Shown one piece after another: positions 17,146-26,150 of a stretch of DNA of 64,000 bases. Below the pieces are notes generated by a model. The model had not been told where the DNA came from and ran no database searches. It saw only the letters and a list, made by a program, of their open reading frames with translations. Source of the stretch: Nocardia brasiliensis NBRC 14402 (GTDB lineage: Bacteria; Actinomycetota; Actinomycetes; Mycobacteriales; Mycobacteriaceae); assembly GCF_000308475.2 (NCBI RefSeq), contig NZ_BAFT02000112.1, forward strand, positions 167,797 to 231,796. The letters run 5' to 3'. Position 1 is the first letter of the stretch, and each line of letters opens with the position of its first letter. A program made the translations under genes and the position numbers.

Positions 17146-17562
17146 CTACAGGAACTGCACCACGAGGAAGTTCCGATGGACCTGACTCGGGTAGATGTTG
17201 CCTTCATAGAACCGCAGCGGATCGACGATGCCGATGCTCACCGTGCCGCCGCGCGCGGCCGCCTCGGCGACGACATCGGAGAAGTTCGCGTCGATGTCCT
17301 CACCCGTGTGCGCGCCGGACAGTTGCGACGCCGGGTCCGCGTCGATCAGCCCGCGATCCATCCAGAGCCCGTCGAGCATGCCGGGAATGGGGCTGTTCCG
17401 CAGTGCAGCGGTCTCCGCGCCGTTGAGGTCCAAGGCCCCGTAGAGGCCTACGCCGGGATCGAACTCCGGCACGATCGCCGCCGCCTCACCCGCGGTGGTC
17501 GCACCCAGCACGGCAAGTCCGAGCGCGGTGGCGACACCGGCGACGACAGTACGAATACGCAT
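17146..17562 (-). CDS. Small secreted protein of unknown function
   Basis: A 138-residue protein starting at the ATG at 17562, where MRIRTVVAGVATALGLAVLG is a classical Sec signal peptide with a likely cleavage after GEAAA (about residue 29). The frame is open 30 codons further upstream, but that would put the signal peptide in the middle. The mature part is acidic (FDPGVGLYGALDLNGAETAA, HTGEDIDANFSDVVAEAAA) without cysteines and matches no family that I recognise. It is monocistronic with its own terminator. Expected in the periplasm or medium. Confidence 0.7.
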   Translation of the reverse strand: MRIRTVVAGVATALGLAVLGATTAGEAAAIVPEFDPGVGLYGALDLNGAETAALRNSPIPGMLDGLWMDRGLIDADPASQLSGAHTGEDIDANFSDVVAEAAARGGTVSIGIVDPLRFYEGNIYPSQVHRNFLVVQFL

Positions 17563-17747
17563 ACTCAAAAACTCCAGTTCACCTGCACACCAACAGAAAT
17601 GGTGTTGGCCCCCAGTTGCGTGACAGCTCTGCGCAACGCAACAACCTAACAAGCTGGGCGCTTGTCCGAAAAGTTCGGTATCGCGATTTTGCGGGTGAGT
17701 TGCGGCACACTGGACGGGGCGAACTTACTCCGCAGTAAGATGTCCGC

Positions 17748-18224
17748 ATGACGAAAGAGACCGCGACCTACCGCGGCTGGAAGAAGCTGCCGGACAATCG
17801 GCTCGGGCACACGCTGTTCTCGCTGGGCATGGTGGCGCGGGTGCCGTACTTCGGCACGGTGCTGCCGAACGTGGTGCGGCTCGAGCCCGGACTGTGCGAG
17901 GTGACCTCGCCCAAGTGGTTCGGCATCCACAATCATCTCGGCACCTTCCACGCCATCGCGGCGTGCAACCTGGCCGAGGTCGCGATGGGCATGCTGAGCG
18001 AGGCGACCGTGCCCGCGACGCATCGCTGGATCCCGAAGGCGATGAACGTGCAGTACCTGGCCAAGGCGGAGACCGGGCTGCGGGCCGTGGCGAAGCTGCC
18101 GGAGATCCCCGACTTCGCGACGATCACGCAGGGGCAGAACCTGACCGTCCCGGTGTCGGTCTACGACAAGCACGGCCTCGAGGTCGTGCACGCGGACATC
18201 ACCACCTGGGTCACCCCGAAGTAG
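17748..18224 (+). CDS. Hotdog-fold DUF4442 protein, putative acyl-CoA thioesterase
   Basis: A 158-residue protein of the DUF4442 branch of the hotdog superfamily. The central helix with its usual partner sequence is HNHLGTFHAIAACNLAEVAM (about residues 64-83), where Asn and His near NHLGT correspond to active-site positions of PaaI-like thioesterases. The final strands (LTVPVSVYDKHGLEVVHADI) complete the fold. No membrane segment or signal peptide. Relatives are annotated as putative acyl-CoA thioesterases; the substrate is unknown. It converges on the lipase gene with 33 bases between stop codons. Confidence 0.8.
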   Translation: MTKETATYRGWKKLPDNRLGHTLFSLGMVARVPYFGTVLPNVVRLEPGLCEVTSPKWFGIHNHLGTFHAIAACNLAEVAMGMLSEATVPATHRWIPKAMNVQYLAKAETGLRAVAKLPEIPDFATITQGQNLTVPVSVYDKHGLEVVHADITTWVTPK

Positions 18225-18257
18225 CCGGCCGCTCGCGCACCGGCCGCGAACGCCGCC

Positions 18258-19193
18258 TCAGCAGGGCAGCGCCCGGCCGTCGTCGGCCAGCGCGCCGAGC
18301 ACCGCGGCCGAGGCGCGGGAATCCGCCAGCATCCCACCGTGATCGGCCTGGTCGGTCGGGCAACCGTCCTGCAGCCAGATATTGCGGTCGGCGCCGGCCG
18401 GCGCGGCCAGCAGCGCGGTCTCCTGCGGGGTGATCACGGAGTCGGCGCGGGAGGCGATGGCCGTGTACCGCACACCGGGCACGGTCTCGCCCCCCGCGTT
18501 CAACCGGTTCAACAGAGGTGACCCGACCACCTGCTGCGTTCCCGGAGCTCCGAAGACCTGGGCCGCGATCTGCGCGTTGCCCAGGCCGATCGAGGCCAGA
18601 TCGGGGTAGTTCTTCCGGAGCCCGTCCCAGGTCGAGCCCCGATACGGCGTGCCGAGGGTGACCACCTGCTCGACCGCCTCCGGACCGTGCGTGCGCAGAT
18701 ATTGCCGGATCACGGTGCCTCCGGTGGAGTGGCCGACCAGCGCGACCTGACGCGCGCCGGTATCGGCGCGCACGGCCTGCACGACATCGCCGAGTTCGTT
18801 CGCCATCCGGTCGATATCGGCGACGCCGTAGATCGTGCGACCGAGGGCCGCGGCCCCGACCGGCCCGATACCCGTTGTGCTGGAACCGGCTTGGCCGCTC
18901 ACCACGTCCCGCAGGGCGGGCGCGGCACCGATGTTCGCCGCGTACACGCAATACCCTTCGGACCGCAGCAGCGGCGCGAGCAGCGCGTAACTGCGCACCG
19001 CGTCGGTGCCGGAACCGTGCACCAGCACCACCGGCTGCGGCCGGGCCTGCGACGGCCGGCAGGCCGCCTCGTTGGCCCCGCTGACCGCGGGAAACAGCGG
19101 TGCGGCCGTCGCCGCCGGGGCGGCGAGCAACGTCGTGCAGGCAGCCGTGAACATCAGGCCGGCGATCCGCACGGCCTGTCTGCGAAACCACAT
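18258..19193 (-). CDS. Secreted alpha/beta-hydrolase, lipase class 2-like
   Basis: A 311-residue exported esterase/lipase. The start at 19193 gives MWFRRQAVRIAGLMFTAACT, a signal peptide with cleavage near ATAAP. The nucleophile is in GHSTGG (about residue 166). VVLVHGSGTD holds the oxyanion region, and later Asp (SRADSVITP) and His (QADHGGMLAD) complete a plausible triad. Cysteines near the N-terminus and at the last residue may form a disulfide. The start codon lies one base after the mycolyltransferase stop (TGACATG), so the two are translationally coupled. This suggests a shared role in cell-envelope lipid remodelling, which is inference. Confidence 0.85.
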   Translation of the reverse strand: MWFRRQAVRIAGLMFTAACTTLLAAPAATAAPLFPAVSGANEAACRPSQARPQPVVLVHGSGTDAVRSYALLAPLLRSEGYCVYAANIGAAPALRDVVSGQAGSSTTGIGPVGAAALGRTIYGVADIDRMANELGDVVQAVRADTGARQVALVGHSTGGTVIRQYLRTHGPEAVEQVVTLGTPYRGSTWDGLRKNYPDLASIGLGNAQIAAQVFGAPGTQQVVGSPLLNRLNAGGETVPGVRYTAIASRADSVITPQETALLAAPAGADRNIWLQDGCPTDQADHGGMLADSRASAAVLGALADDGRALPC

Positions 19194-19194
19194 G

Positions 19195-20199
19195 TCAAAT
19201 TCCCAACGGAGCGGCCAGAGTCGGCCAGGAGTTCTTGAACGCTTCTTCCCAATAGCCCCAGGAATGGGTGCCGTCCGGGTGGATGTCATAGGTCGCCGGA
19301 ATGCCCAGGGAATTCAGGCGGGTCTGCATATTGCGCGAGCAATAGTTGGTCGCCGCCTCGATGGCGCCGCCCTTGATGAGTTGCGCCGCGAAACCGTCGA
19401 CACCGGGCAATGAATACTTGCCGTTCAGCTCGTCGTATTTGCCGGGAATGCCGCCGCCGCTGGAAATATAGATGGATTTCCCGCGCAACCCCTCGGCCTG
19501 GACGTACGGATCGTTGGCCGCCCATCGCGGATCTCCGGGCGGCCCATACATATTCGCCATGGTCGCCCACCCCCACGTCTCGACCGTGAGATGGACGAAC
19601 TGCTGACCGACCGGATCGCTGATCTGCGCGCAACCGCTGTAGGCGGCGACACTGGCGTAGAGGTCGCCGGTGGTCGCGGCGAGCGCGAGCGTGGTGGTGC
19701 CCGCCATGGAGAAGCCGGCCAGCGCGTTGCGGCCGCTGCTCGCGAAGTACCGGTCGGCGATCGGCGGAAGTTCCCGGGTCAGGAACGTCTTCCACTTCTG
19801 CTTGCCGAGCCGCTTGTCGTCGGTCACCCAGTCCGCGTAGTAGCTGAACTGCCCGCCGATCGGCGAGACCACGTTGACGTTCTTGGGCGAAAGGAACTCC
19901 ATCACATCGGTTTCCGTCGCCCAGGTGACGCCGTCGTCACCGCCGCCCGCACCCTGCAGGAGATAGAGAACGGGACGCGCCACGCTGGTGTCGAACGCGC
20001 GCTGCATATCGACCTGGATATCGCGATCCATTGCCGCGGAATGAATTGTCAAAGTCGCCTTGCGCGCATCGTGCTGCTGCACCGCGACAATCGAGGATTC
20101 CGTGGGCTCGGCCTGTGCCCGGCCCGGAATTACCGCCGTGGCGACCGCTCCGACCGTGACCGCGAGCACACCAAGCCAGCGGACGTAGCTGCCTCTCAT
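19195..20199 (-). CDS. Antigen 85-type mycolyltransferase/esterase
   Basis: A 334-residue exported alpha/beta-hydrolase of the antigen 85 family, which transfers mycolic acids between trehalose and arabinogalactan. The ATG at 20199 gives MRGSYVRWLGVLAVTVGAVA, a signal peptide cleaved around AQAEP. The nucleophile elbow is GFSMAG (about residue 164). The conserved YYADWVTDD and WKTFLTRELP segments and the final HSWGYWEEAF with the catalytic His are all present. Two Cys residues in YSGCAQ and NYCSRN are in register with its paralogue at 30956-32026. It is followed by a coupled lipase gene and diverges from a lycopene-cyclase-like gene. Confidence 0.93.
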   Translation of the reverse strand: MRGSYVRWLGVLAVTVGAVATAVIPGRAQAEPTESSIVAVQQHDARKATLTIHSAAMDRDIQVDMQRAFDTSVARPVLYLLQGAGGGDDGVTWATETDVMEFLSPKNVNVVSPIGGQFSYYADWVTDDKRLGKQKWKTFLTRELPPIADRYFASSGRNALAGFSMAGTTTLALAATTGDLYASVAAYSGCAQISDPVGQQFVHLTVETWGWATMANMYGPPGDPRWAANDPYVQAEGLRGKSIYISSGGGIPGKYDELNGKYSLPGVDGFAAQLIKGGAIEAATNYCSRNMQTRLNSLGIPATYDIHPDGTHSWGYWEEAFKNSWPTLAAPLGI

Positions 20200-20431
20200 G
20201 ATTCCCCTTCTCCAGAGCACGAAACCGCCCGTGCTCCTGAGCCAGGCTAGCTTGCGGCACAACCACTTTCACGCCTCGAGTTGCTGGGACAACAATTCTG
20301 GGGGCAGGTCCGGAATGCAATTCTCGAGCCGCTTTATTTCACGTCGGCGACTTAGGGCGAGACCCGAATTCCGGGGCCCCGGCGGGCGGGGGCAGTTGCG
20401 TCGGTGTGGCCGCAACGGATTGAATGCCTGT

Positions 20432-21622
20432 ATGGGTGTCAGCGCGGTCGGAGATGTCGACGTTTGCGTGGTCGGGCTCGGCCCGACCGGCCGGGCACTG
20501 GCGCATCGGGCGATGCGCGCCGGGCTGCGCGTGACCGCCGTCGATCCGCGCCCGGATCGGCTCTGGCCGCCCACCTTCTCCTGCTGGGTCGACGAACTAC
20601 CGCAGTGGCTGCCGTCGAGCGCCGTCGCCAGCCGGATTCCGACGCCGACCGTCTGGACGACGACCGAGCTCCGGATCGACCGTCCCTACTGCGTGCTGTC
20701 CAAGACCGGATTGCGCGACGCGCTCCCCCTCGACGACGCCACCGTGCTCGCGGACCGCGCCACCAGCGTCGACGCGCATCGTGTCGAGCTGGCCGGGGGC
20801 GCGACGATCACCGCCGCAACGGTTTTCGACACCCGTGGCCTGCCCACCCTCGGGCAACGCCGGGCCGCCAGCGCGCACGGCATCTTCGTCGCCGCGGAAA
20901 CGGCCGCGCCGATGGTCGCCGACCAGGAGGGACTCCTGCTGGACTGGCGACCGGAGAACGGCGCGGGCCCCGACGAGCCGCCGTCGTTCCTCTACGCGGT
21001 GCCACTCGGCGACGGCACGGTGATCTTCGAGGAGACCAGCCTCGGCCTGCGCGGCGGCATGCCGCAGCATGAGCTGCGCAGGCGCACGCTCAATCGCCTT
21101 GCCGCGCACGGCATCCGGCTCACCGGCGACGAGCCGCACGAAGCCGCGCACTATCTACTGGATCAGCCACCGCCGAAGCGGGGCACGGCCGTCGCGGTGC
21201 CGTTCGGCTCGCGCGGCGGCATGATGCACCCGTGCACCGGCTACAGCGTCGCCGACTCGCTGGCCCTGGTCGACACCGCGGTCGCCGCCGTGCAGACCGG
21301 CCGTGACCCGGTGGCCGAATTGTGGCCGCGCCGAGCGCGATTGGTGTACTGGATGCGGATGCGCGGCCTGTACGGCCTCGGTCGGCTGACCACCGAACAG
21401 TCCATCACGATGTTCGACGCGTTCTTCAGCGCCTCCCCGCGCGGACAGCGCGCGCTGCTGTCCGCGCACGACGACTACGCCGCGCTCGGCGCGGTGCTGT
21501 TCAACACCGTCGCGCACACCTGGCCGTTCCGCTGGCGGTACGACCTGGTGGGCTGGACCCACCGCAACCGCTGGCTCGGCTACGACTTCGATCAGGCGCC
21601 GGTCTCGGCGGCCCGGCGGTAG
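20432..21622 (+). CDS. Lycopene cyclase family FAD-dependent protein
   Basis: A 396-residue flavoprotein. The N-terminal Rossmann motif VCVVGLGPTGRALAHRAMRA (about residues 11-30) binds FAD, and VFDTRGLP (about residue 130) matches the second dinucleotide-associated segment. VPFGSRGGMMHPCTGYSVAD (about residues 254-273) is the strongly conserved signature of lycopene beta/epsilon cyclases. Start at ATG 20432. It lies away from other carotenoid genes in this window, so the substrate could be lycopene or another polyene. Its 3' end overlaps the opposing ABC permease gene by 31 bases, tail to tail. Confidence 0.85.
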   Translation: MGVSAVGDVDVCVVGLGPTGRALAHRAMRAGLRVTAVDPRPDRLWPPTFSCWVDELPQWLPSSAVASRIPTPTVWTTTELRIDRPYCVLSKTGLRDALPLDDATVLADRATSVDAHRVELAGGATITAATVFDTRGLPTLGQRRAASAHGIFVAAETAAPMVADQEGLLLDWRPENGAGPDEPPSFLYAVPLGDGTVIFEETSLGLRGGMPQHELRRRTLNRLAAHGIRLTGDEPHEAAHYLLDQPPPKRGTAVAVPFGSRGGMMHPCTGYSVADSLALVDTAVAAVQTGRDPVAELWPRRARLVYWMRMRGLYGLGRLTTEQSITMFDAFFSASPRGQRALLSAHDDYAALGAVLFNTVAHTWPFRWRYDLVGWTHRNRWLGYDFDQAPVSAARR

Positions 21623-22458
21623 CCGCGGATCGCGGGGTAGGTGAACACCACGATCACGCCCAGGGTCCACAGCAGCGTCTTCAGCAACGGTTCGGCGACC
21701 GGTCCGCCGTAGGACAGCCCGCGCATCGCATCGATCGCACAGCTCATCGGCTGGTTCTGCACCGTGGCCTGCAACCACTTCGGATAGGCGAAGGCCGGCG
21801 CGAAACCGGTGTTGAAGAACATCAGCAGGGTGTTGATGATGCCGATGACGTTCACCAGCATCACCCCCTCGGTGATGGTCGCCAAGGCGGTGACGAGCAC
21901 CGCGAACGCGACGCCGAACAGCACCGGAATCCCGATCAGCGCGAGACCCGCGAGCGGCCCGTTGAGGAAGCGGAACCCCAGCAGCAGGCCCACCACGATC
22001 ACGAACAGCGTCGTGACCAGCACGCGCACCGCCTCGGCCAGCAGTCGCCCGGTGAGCCCGGCGGCCCGGTGGATCGGCATGGTCCAGAACCGGCCGAGCA
22101 GGCCGGTCATCTTCTCGCCCTTGAAACCCAGTGCACTCACGACCGCGCCGGACATGGCGGCGACCAGCGTCAGCAACGACACCTGGGCATAGATACTCGG
22201 CTGACCGGTGTAGCCGGTGATCGAGCGGCCGAGCACGATCTGGAACATCCACAGCGTCAACGCCGGATACACCAGGGTCTGGATCGTGGTCGCGGGGTCG
22301 CGCGCCCACACCAGCAGCAGGCGTTTGCATTGGATCAGGCTGTGCGTGGCCCAATTGGCCAGCGCGCTCTCGGGTTTCGCCGTCACCTCGGGCAACGGCG
22401 TGTTCCACGCGAGCTGCTCGGGGCCGGCCGGCGCCATGGTCGCCTCTGAACTGGTCAT
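21592..22458 (-). CDS. ABC-2 type permease, DrrC/DrrB-like
   Basis: A 288-residue integral membrane protein with six hydrophobic segments and the ABC-2 permease layout (TLVYPALTLWMFQIVLGRSI, then MSGAVVSALGFKGEKMTG, and NQPMSCAIDAMRGLSYGGP near the end). I choose the ATG at 22458, which overlaps the stop of the preceding permease by four bases. It is the third gene of an ATPase-permease-permease set resembling DrrABC exporters. In mycobacteria a related set exports phthiocerol lipids, in streptomycetes anthracyclines. The substrate cannot be told from sequence. Confidence 0.88.
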   Translation of the reverse strand: MTSSEATMAPAGPEQLAWNTPLPEVTAKPESALANWATHSLIQCKRLLLVWARDPATTIQTLVYPALTLWMFQIVLGRSITGYTGQPSIYAQVSLLTLVAAMSGAVVSALGFKGEKMTGLLGRFWTMPIHRAAGLTGRLLAEAVRVLVTTLFVIVVGLLLGFRFLNGPLAGLALIGIPVLFGVAFAVLVTALATITEGVMLVNVIGIINTLLMFFNTGFAPAFAYPKWLQATVQNQPMSCAIDAMRGLSYGGPVAEPLLKTLLWTLGVIVVFTYPAIRGYRRAAETGA

Positions 22459-23279
22459 GACCGCCTCACACTCGCCCAGATCGCCAAGGGGGTGAACACC
22501 AGCGCGAGCCCGCTCACCCACACCAACGGCACCCACAACACCTGCCAGCTCACCCCGTCGGCCGCCATGTCACGCAGGGCGAAGGAGAACTGGGAGACCG
22601 GCTGATTACGCACGAACCCGCGAATCCATTCGGGGAACTGTCCTTCCGGGACGAACCCGCAGGACAGCATGCCGAAGATCAACGTGGGCAGGGTCAAGGC
22701 CTGGCTCAGCGATTCCGGGCTCTTGGTCAGGCTGCCGAGCGCGTCCGCGCCGAGCGCCAGCGTGGTCCCGACCGCCAGCGAGAACGCGCAGAACAGCACG
22801 GCCTGACCGAAACCCGCGACGAACCGGAAACCGATCAGATAGCCGAACAGGATCGCCGCGGCGAGCGAGGTGACCGAGCGCACCAGTCCGGCCGCGATCC
22901 GCGCGGACAGCGGGACCAGCATGCCGATCGGCATGGTCTGCATGCGGGTGCTCAAACCGGTGAGCGCCTCGAAGGCGGACAGCTGGGCGTTCGACATCAT
23001 GGTGAACGCCATCGTCTGCAACACGATGATCGGCATGACGTACTGCGCGTAGTCGATGCCGTGGAACTTCATCACGAAACGCAGGGGCAGGTAGAAGCCG
23101 AGGGTGAACACCAGCGGCGTCACCACCGCGACGATCAATTCCCCTTTGGTGGCCATGGTCCGGACGATGCGGCCGGTCAGCGCGCGCCACTGGGCGAACG
23201 AGGACAGCTTGGCCGCGGGTAGGTCCGCGAACAGCATGGCCGCGTCGGCGCCGGGCGCCGCGGCGGTGGCAGTGCTCAC
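22455..23279 (-). CDS. ABC-2 type permease, DrrB-like
   Basis: A 274-residue membrane protein with six hydrophobic segments. It begins at a GTG (VSTATAAAPGADAAMLFADL) that overlaps the ATPase stop by four bases; a much longer upstream frame is a shadow of the ATPase gene. FHGIDYAQYVMPIIVLQTMA and RNQPVSQFSFALRDMAADG are conserved positions of DrrB-type permeases. It probably pairs with the next permease to form a heterodimeric channel. Confidence 0.88.
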   Translation of the reverse strand: MSTATAAAPGADAAMLFADLPAAKLSSFAQWRALTGRIVRTMATKGELIVAVVTPLVFTLGFYLPLRFVMKFHGIDYAQYVMPIIVLQTMAFTMMSNAQLSAFEALTGLSTRMQTMPIGMLVPLSARIAAGLVRSVTSLAAAILFGYLIGFRFVAGFGQAVLFCAFSLAVGTTLALGADALGSLTKSPESLSQALTLPTLIFGMLSCGFVPEGQFPEWIRGFVRNQPVSQFSFALRDMAADGVSWQVLWVPLVWVSGLALVFTPLAIWASVRRS

Positions 23280-24262
23280 GACTTGCCGCCCGCGTGGCCG
23301 GTGATGGACAGGAAGACATCGTCGAGCGAGGGCCTGCGCAACGCGATATCGGCCAGCGGGATGCCCGCGCTGTCGAGCCGGCGCAGCGCCTCGGTGAGCG
23401 TGGCCGCGCCGTCGCGCGCTGGGATGGAGAGCCGGTCGCTGCCGTTGAGGTCGGCGAGCACCGCGGCCGGCACCAGATCGCCGAGCGCGTCCGCGGTCAG
23501 TTGCAGTTTGGTCGGATCCAGCGGAACCACCTCGCAGTAGCTGCCGCCGGTCTTCTCCTTGAGCTCGTCGGCGGTGCCCTCGGCGATCACCGTGCCCTTG
23601 TCGATGACGATGATGTTGTCGCTGAGTACGTCCGCTTCCTCGAGGTACTGGGTGGTGAGCAACACCGTGATGCCCTGTGCCTTGAGCGCGTTGACCAGAT
23701 CCCACACGCCTTGGCGGCTGCGCGGATCGAGACCGGTGGTCGGCTCGTCGAGGAACACCACCTCGGGTCGCACCACCAGACCGCAGGCGATATCCACCCG
23801 GCGGCGCATACCGCCGGAGTAGTGGCGCACCGCACGCCGGCCCGCGCCGACCAGATCGAATTCCTCGAGCAAGGTGTCGGCCCGCTTGCGCGCGACGGAC
23901 TTGCTCAGTCCCATCAGCCTGCCGAACAGTTCCAGGTTCTCCCGGCCGGACAGGTTCTCGTCGAGGGCGGCGTATTGACCGGTCATCATGATCGAGCGCC
24001 GCACCCCGGCCGGGTCCTTCAGCACGTCGTGCCCGGCGACCACCGCGGTGCCGGAGTCCGGGCGCAGCAGGGTGGACAGGATCTTCACCATCGTCGTCTT
24101 GCCCGCACCGTTCGGGCCGAGGATGCCGAGCACCGAGGCCCGCTCGGCGACGAAGCTGACGCCCTGCAGTGCGTGCACGTCGCCGAACGACTTCCGGACA
24201 TCCGCCACACGGACCGCTGGCTCATTCGCACGCAGATCTGCTTGGTTCAAGCTCGGCATCAA
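23276..24262 (-). CDS. ABC transporter ATP-binding protein, DrrA-like
   Basis: A 328-residue ATPase. Walker A is GPNGAGKTT (about residue 52), the signature is YSGGMRRRVDIACGL (about 144), Walker B VVFLDEPTTGLDP (about 167), and the switch His lies in LLTTQYLEEAD. The C-terminal extension of about 100 residues, ending in RRPSLDDVFLSITGH, is characteristic of the DrrA (daunorubicin resistance) branch. It is the first gene of a three-gene operon with four-base overlaps, implying stoichiometric production. All catalytic motifs are intact. Confidence 0.93.
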   Translation of the reverse strand: MMPSLNQADLRANEPAVRVADVRKSFGDVHALQGVSFVAERASVLGILGPNGAGKTTMVKILSTLLRPDSGTAVVAGHDVLKDPAGVRRSIMMTGQYAALDENLSGRENLELFGRLMGLSKSVARKRADTLLEEFDLVGAGRRAVRHYSGGMRRRVDIACGLVVRPEVVFLDEPTTGLDPRSRQGVWDLVNALKAQGITVLLTTQYLEEADVLSDNIIVIDKGTVIAEGTADELKEKTGGSYCEVVPLDPTKLQLTADALGDLVPAAVLADLNGSDRLSIPARDGAATLTEALRRLDSAGIPLADIALRRPSLDDVFLSITGHAGGKS

Positions 24263-24511
24263 CTCTCCACTATCGGCAATTGCGGCGATTCTCGGTCGCC
24301 GGAGCGCGCGCGTATACGTCCCGAATGGTGATCCGTAGCGCTGGGCGTGATGTTACCGGTCTGTGGGGTTCCGGCCGGGCCACCCGCGCAGTACCCAACT
24401 GGACCCCGAGCTAATTGTGTCCTTACTCACATTTACCGATCTCGGTCCGGCATCGGGCGGATCGGCGCTGGTGGACGTGGTCAAGGGCAGCGTGGTGGCG
24501 ACGAAGGAGCC

Positions 24512-24540
24512 TTTACGGTCCGTCCCGGCGACCATAGTCT
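24512..24540 (+). promoter_or_regulatory. Possible promoter of the ALDH-like gene in a 361-base divergent gap
   Basis: TTTACG (24512-24517) and TAGTCT (24535-24540) are 17 bases apart and about 84 bases before the ATG at 24624. The gap 24263-24623 separates the divergent DrrA-like and ALDH-like genes and must hold promoters for both. I see no gene in it and no convincing operator. Confidence 0.35.
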
Positions 24541-24623
24541 GCTATTCGGGGGAACACTCACTCGTCCGCGGCGGCCGCCGGTAACCGGTCCGCTCGCCGA
24601 TTTCGATACTGCGAGAGGTGATC

Positions 24624-26150
24624 ATGGCCGAGTCCGCGCAGCCCCGGGTGGCGGCGCAGCCGGGAGGATCGGGCCGACCGAACGTGCTGACGTCCTACGA
24701 CCCGCGCACCGGCGAAACCGTCGGGAACTACGCCATCATGGGCGCGGGTGAAATCAACCGCACGGTACGAGGCGCGCGCTCGGCCGAAAAATGGTGGGCC
24801 GAACTGGGATTCAGCGGACGCAAGCGCTGGCTGCTGGATTGGAAGCACGATATCGCGCGCCGCGCAGGCGAATTGGTCGAGATCCTGTCCGAGGAAACCG
24901 GAAAACCGGAGGCGGACGCGGCGATCGAGGTGATGCTGGCGGTCGAGAACCTGGACTGGGCGGCGCGCAACGCGGCGCGTGCGCTCGGCAGGCACAAGCT
25001 CGGGTCCAGCTGGCTGAGCCGCAATCAGCGCGCCTCGGTGGGCTATCTGCCGCTCGGCGTGATCGGCGTGCTCGGCCCCTGGCACAACCCGGTGTTCACG
25101 CCCATGGGTTCGATCGCCTACGCGATGGCCGCGGGCAACACGGTGGTGTTCAAGCCGCACGAGCTGACCACGGGCGTCGGCGTCTGGCTGGCCGACAGCT
25201 GGTCCAGGCTGGCGCCGAATCAGCCGGTGCTGCAAGTGGTTACCGGCGACACCGGGACCGGCAACGCACTGTGCCGGGCCAAGGTGGACAAGATCGCCTA
25301 TGCCGGTTCGGAATCCGGCGCACGCGAGGTGATCGCACTGTGCACGCAGACGATGACGCCGGTGGTGGTCGAGCGCAGCGGCAAGGGCAGCATGGTCGTG
25401 CATGTCGACGCGAAGCTCGACGATGCTGCGGAGGCAGCGGTTTTCGGCGCGATGGCCAACGCGGGACAGAACGCCACCGGCATCCAGCGCGCCTACGTGG
25501 CCGAGTCGGTCTACGAACCGTTCCTGGAACTCGTTGCCGCCCAGGCGAGCAAGCTCCGCCCGGGGGCAGACAAGCGCGCCTCCTACGGCCCGATGATCCT
25601 GGAGTCACAGGTCGAGGTGGTGCGCAAGCAGATTCGCGATGCGCTCGCCCGTGGCGGCCGCGCCGTGGTCGGCGGCCTCGATTCGATTCGCGAGCCCTAT
25701 ATCGAGCCGGTGGTGCTCACCGAGGTCCCGGAGGACAGCACGGCGATCACCGGCGAGGGCATCGGTCCCGTGCTGATCGTGAACAAGGTGACCAGCATGG
25801 ATGATGCCGCCCAGCGCATCAACGCGGTGGGCACCGACGTCGCGGTCTCGGTGTTCACCAGGGACGTGCACGAGATCGAGCAGTTCGCCGAGCAACTCCG
25901 GGTGGGCGTGGTCACCATCAATTCCTCGTCGGCCTACGCCGGAATTCCCGCGCTCCCGTTCGGTGGCGTCGGCGAATACGGGCAGGGCCACAGCCACGGC
26001 GATCAGGGCCTCCGCGAGTTCAGCCACACCCTGGCCATCGCCCGCAAGCGCTACAAGGCGCCGGTCGACCTGTCCACCTTCGACCGTCATCCGCGCCATC
26101 TGCGGTTGGCCAGAGCCATCTTCCGGCTGCGGCACGGTAGACGCAGCTAG
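24624..26150 (+). CDS. Aldehyde dehydrogenase superfamily protein lacking the catalytic Cys
   Basis: A 508-residue protein with the full ALDH fold. The cofactor lysine is in NTVVFKPHEL, the Glu-containing segment is VVVERSGKGSMVV, and the NAD-linked Glu is in EGIGPVLIVNK. The C-terminal signature is LPFGGVGEYGQGHSHGDQG. However, the active-site motif is NAGQNATGIQRAYV, where the family has Cys two residues after GQ; here it is Ala. The oxyanion Asn of PWNxP is also replaced (GPWHNP). It probably cannot oxidise aldehydes by the usual thiol route. Start at 24624 follows AGAGG at five bases. Its stop codon TAG lies in the terminal CTAG of the palindromic element. A basic amphipathic tail (RLARAIFRLRHGRR) may touch the membrane. 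Confidence 0.85.
   Translation: MAESAQPRVAAQPGGSGRPNVLTSYDPRTGETVGNYAIMGAGEINRTVRGARSAEKWWAELGFSGRKRWLLDWKHDIARRAGELVEILSEETGKPEADAAIEVMLAVENLDWAARNAARALGRHKLGSSWLSRNQRASVGYLPLGVIGVLGPWHNPVFTPMGSIAYAMAAGNTVVFKPHELTTGVGVWLADSWSRLAPNQPVLQVVTGDTGTGNALCRAKVDKIAYAGSESGAREVIALCTQTMTPVVVERSGKGSMVVHVDAKLDDAAEAAVFGAMANAGQNATGIQRAYVAESVYEPFLELVAAQASKLRPGADKRASYGPMILESQVEVVRKQIRDALARGGRAVVGGLDSIREPYIEPVVLTEVPEDSTAITGEGIGPVLIVNKVTSMDDAAQRINAVGTDVAVSVFTRDVHEIEQFAEQLRVGVVTINSSSAYAGIPALPFGGVGEYGQGHSHGDQGLREFSHTLAIARKRYKAPVDLSTFDRHPRHLRLARAIFRLRHGRRS

Noticed and set aside
18225..18257. CCGGCCGC repeats between convergent stop codons as a terminator
   Set aside because: The repeat is direct and only self-complementary over a few bases; no stable stem with a U-run is visible.
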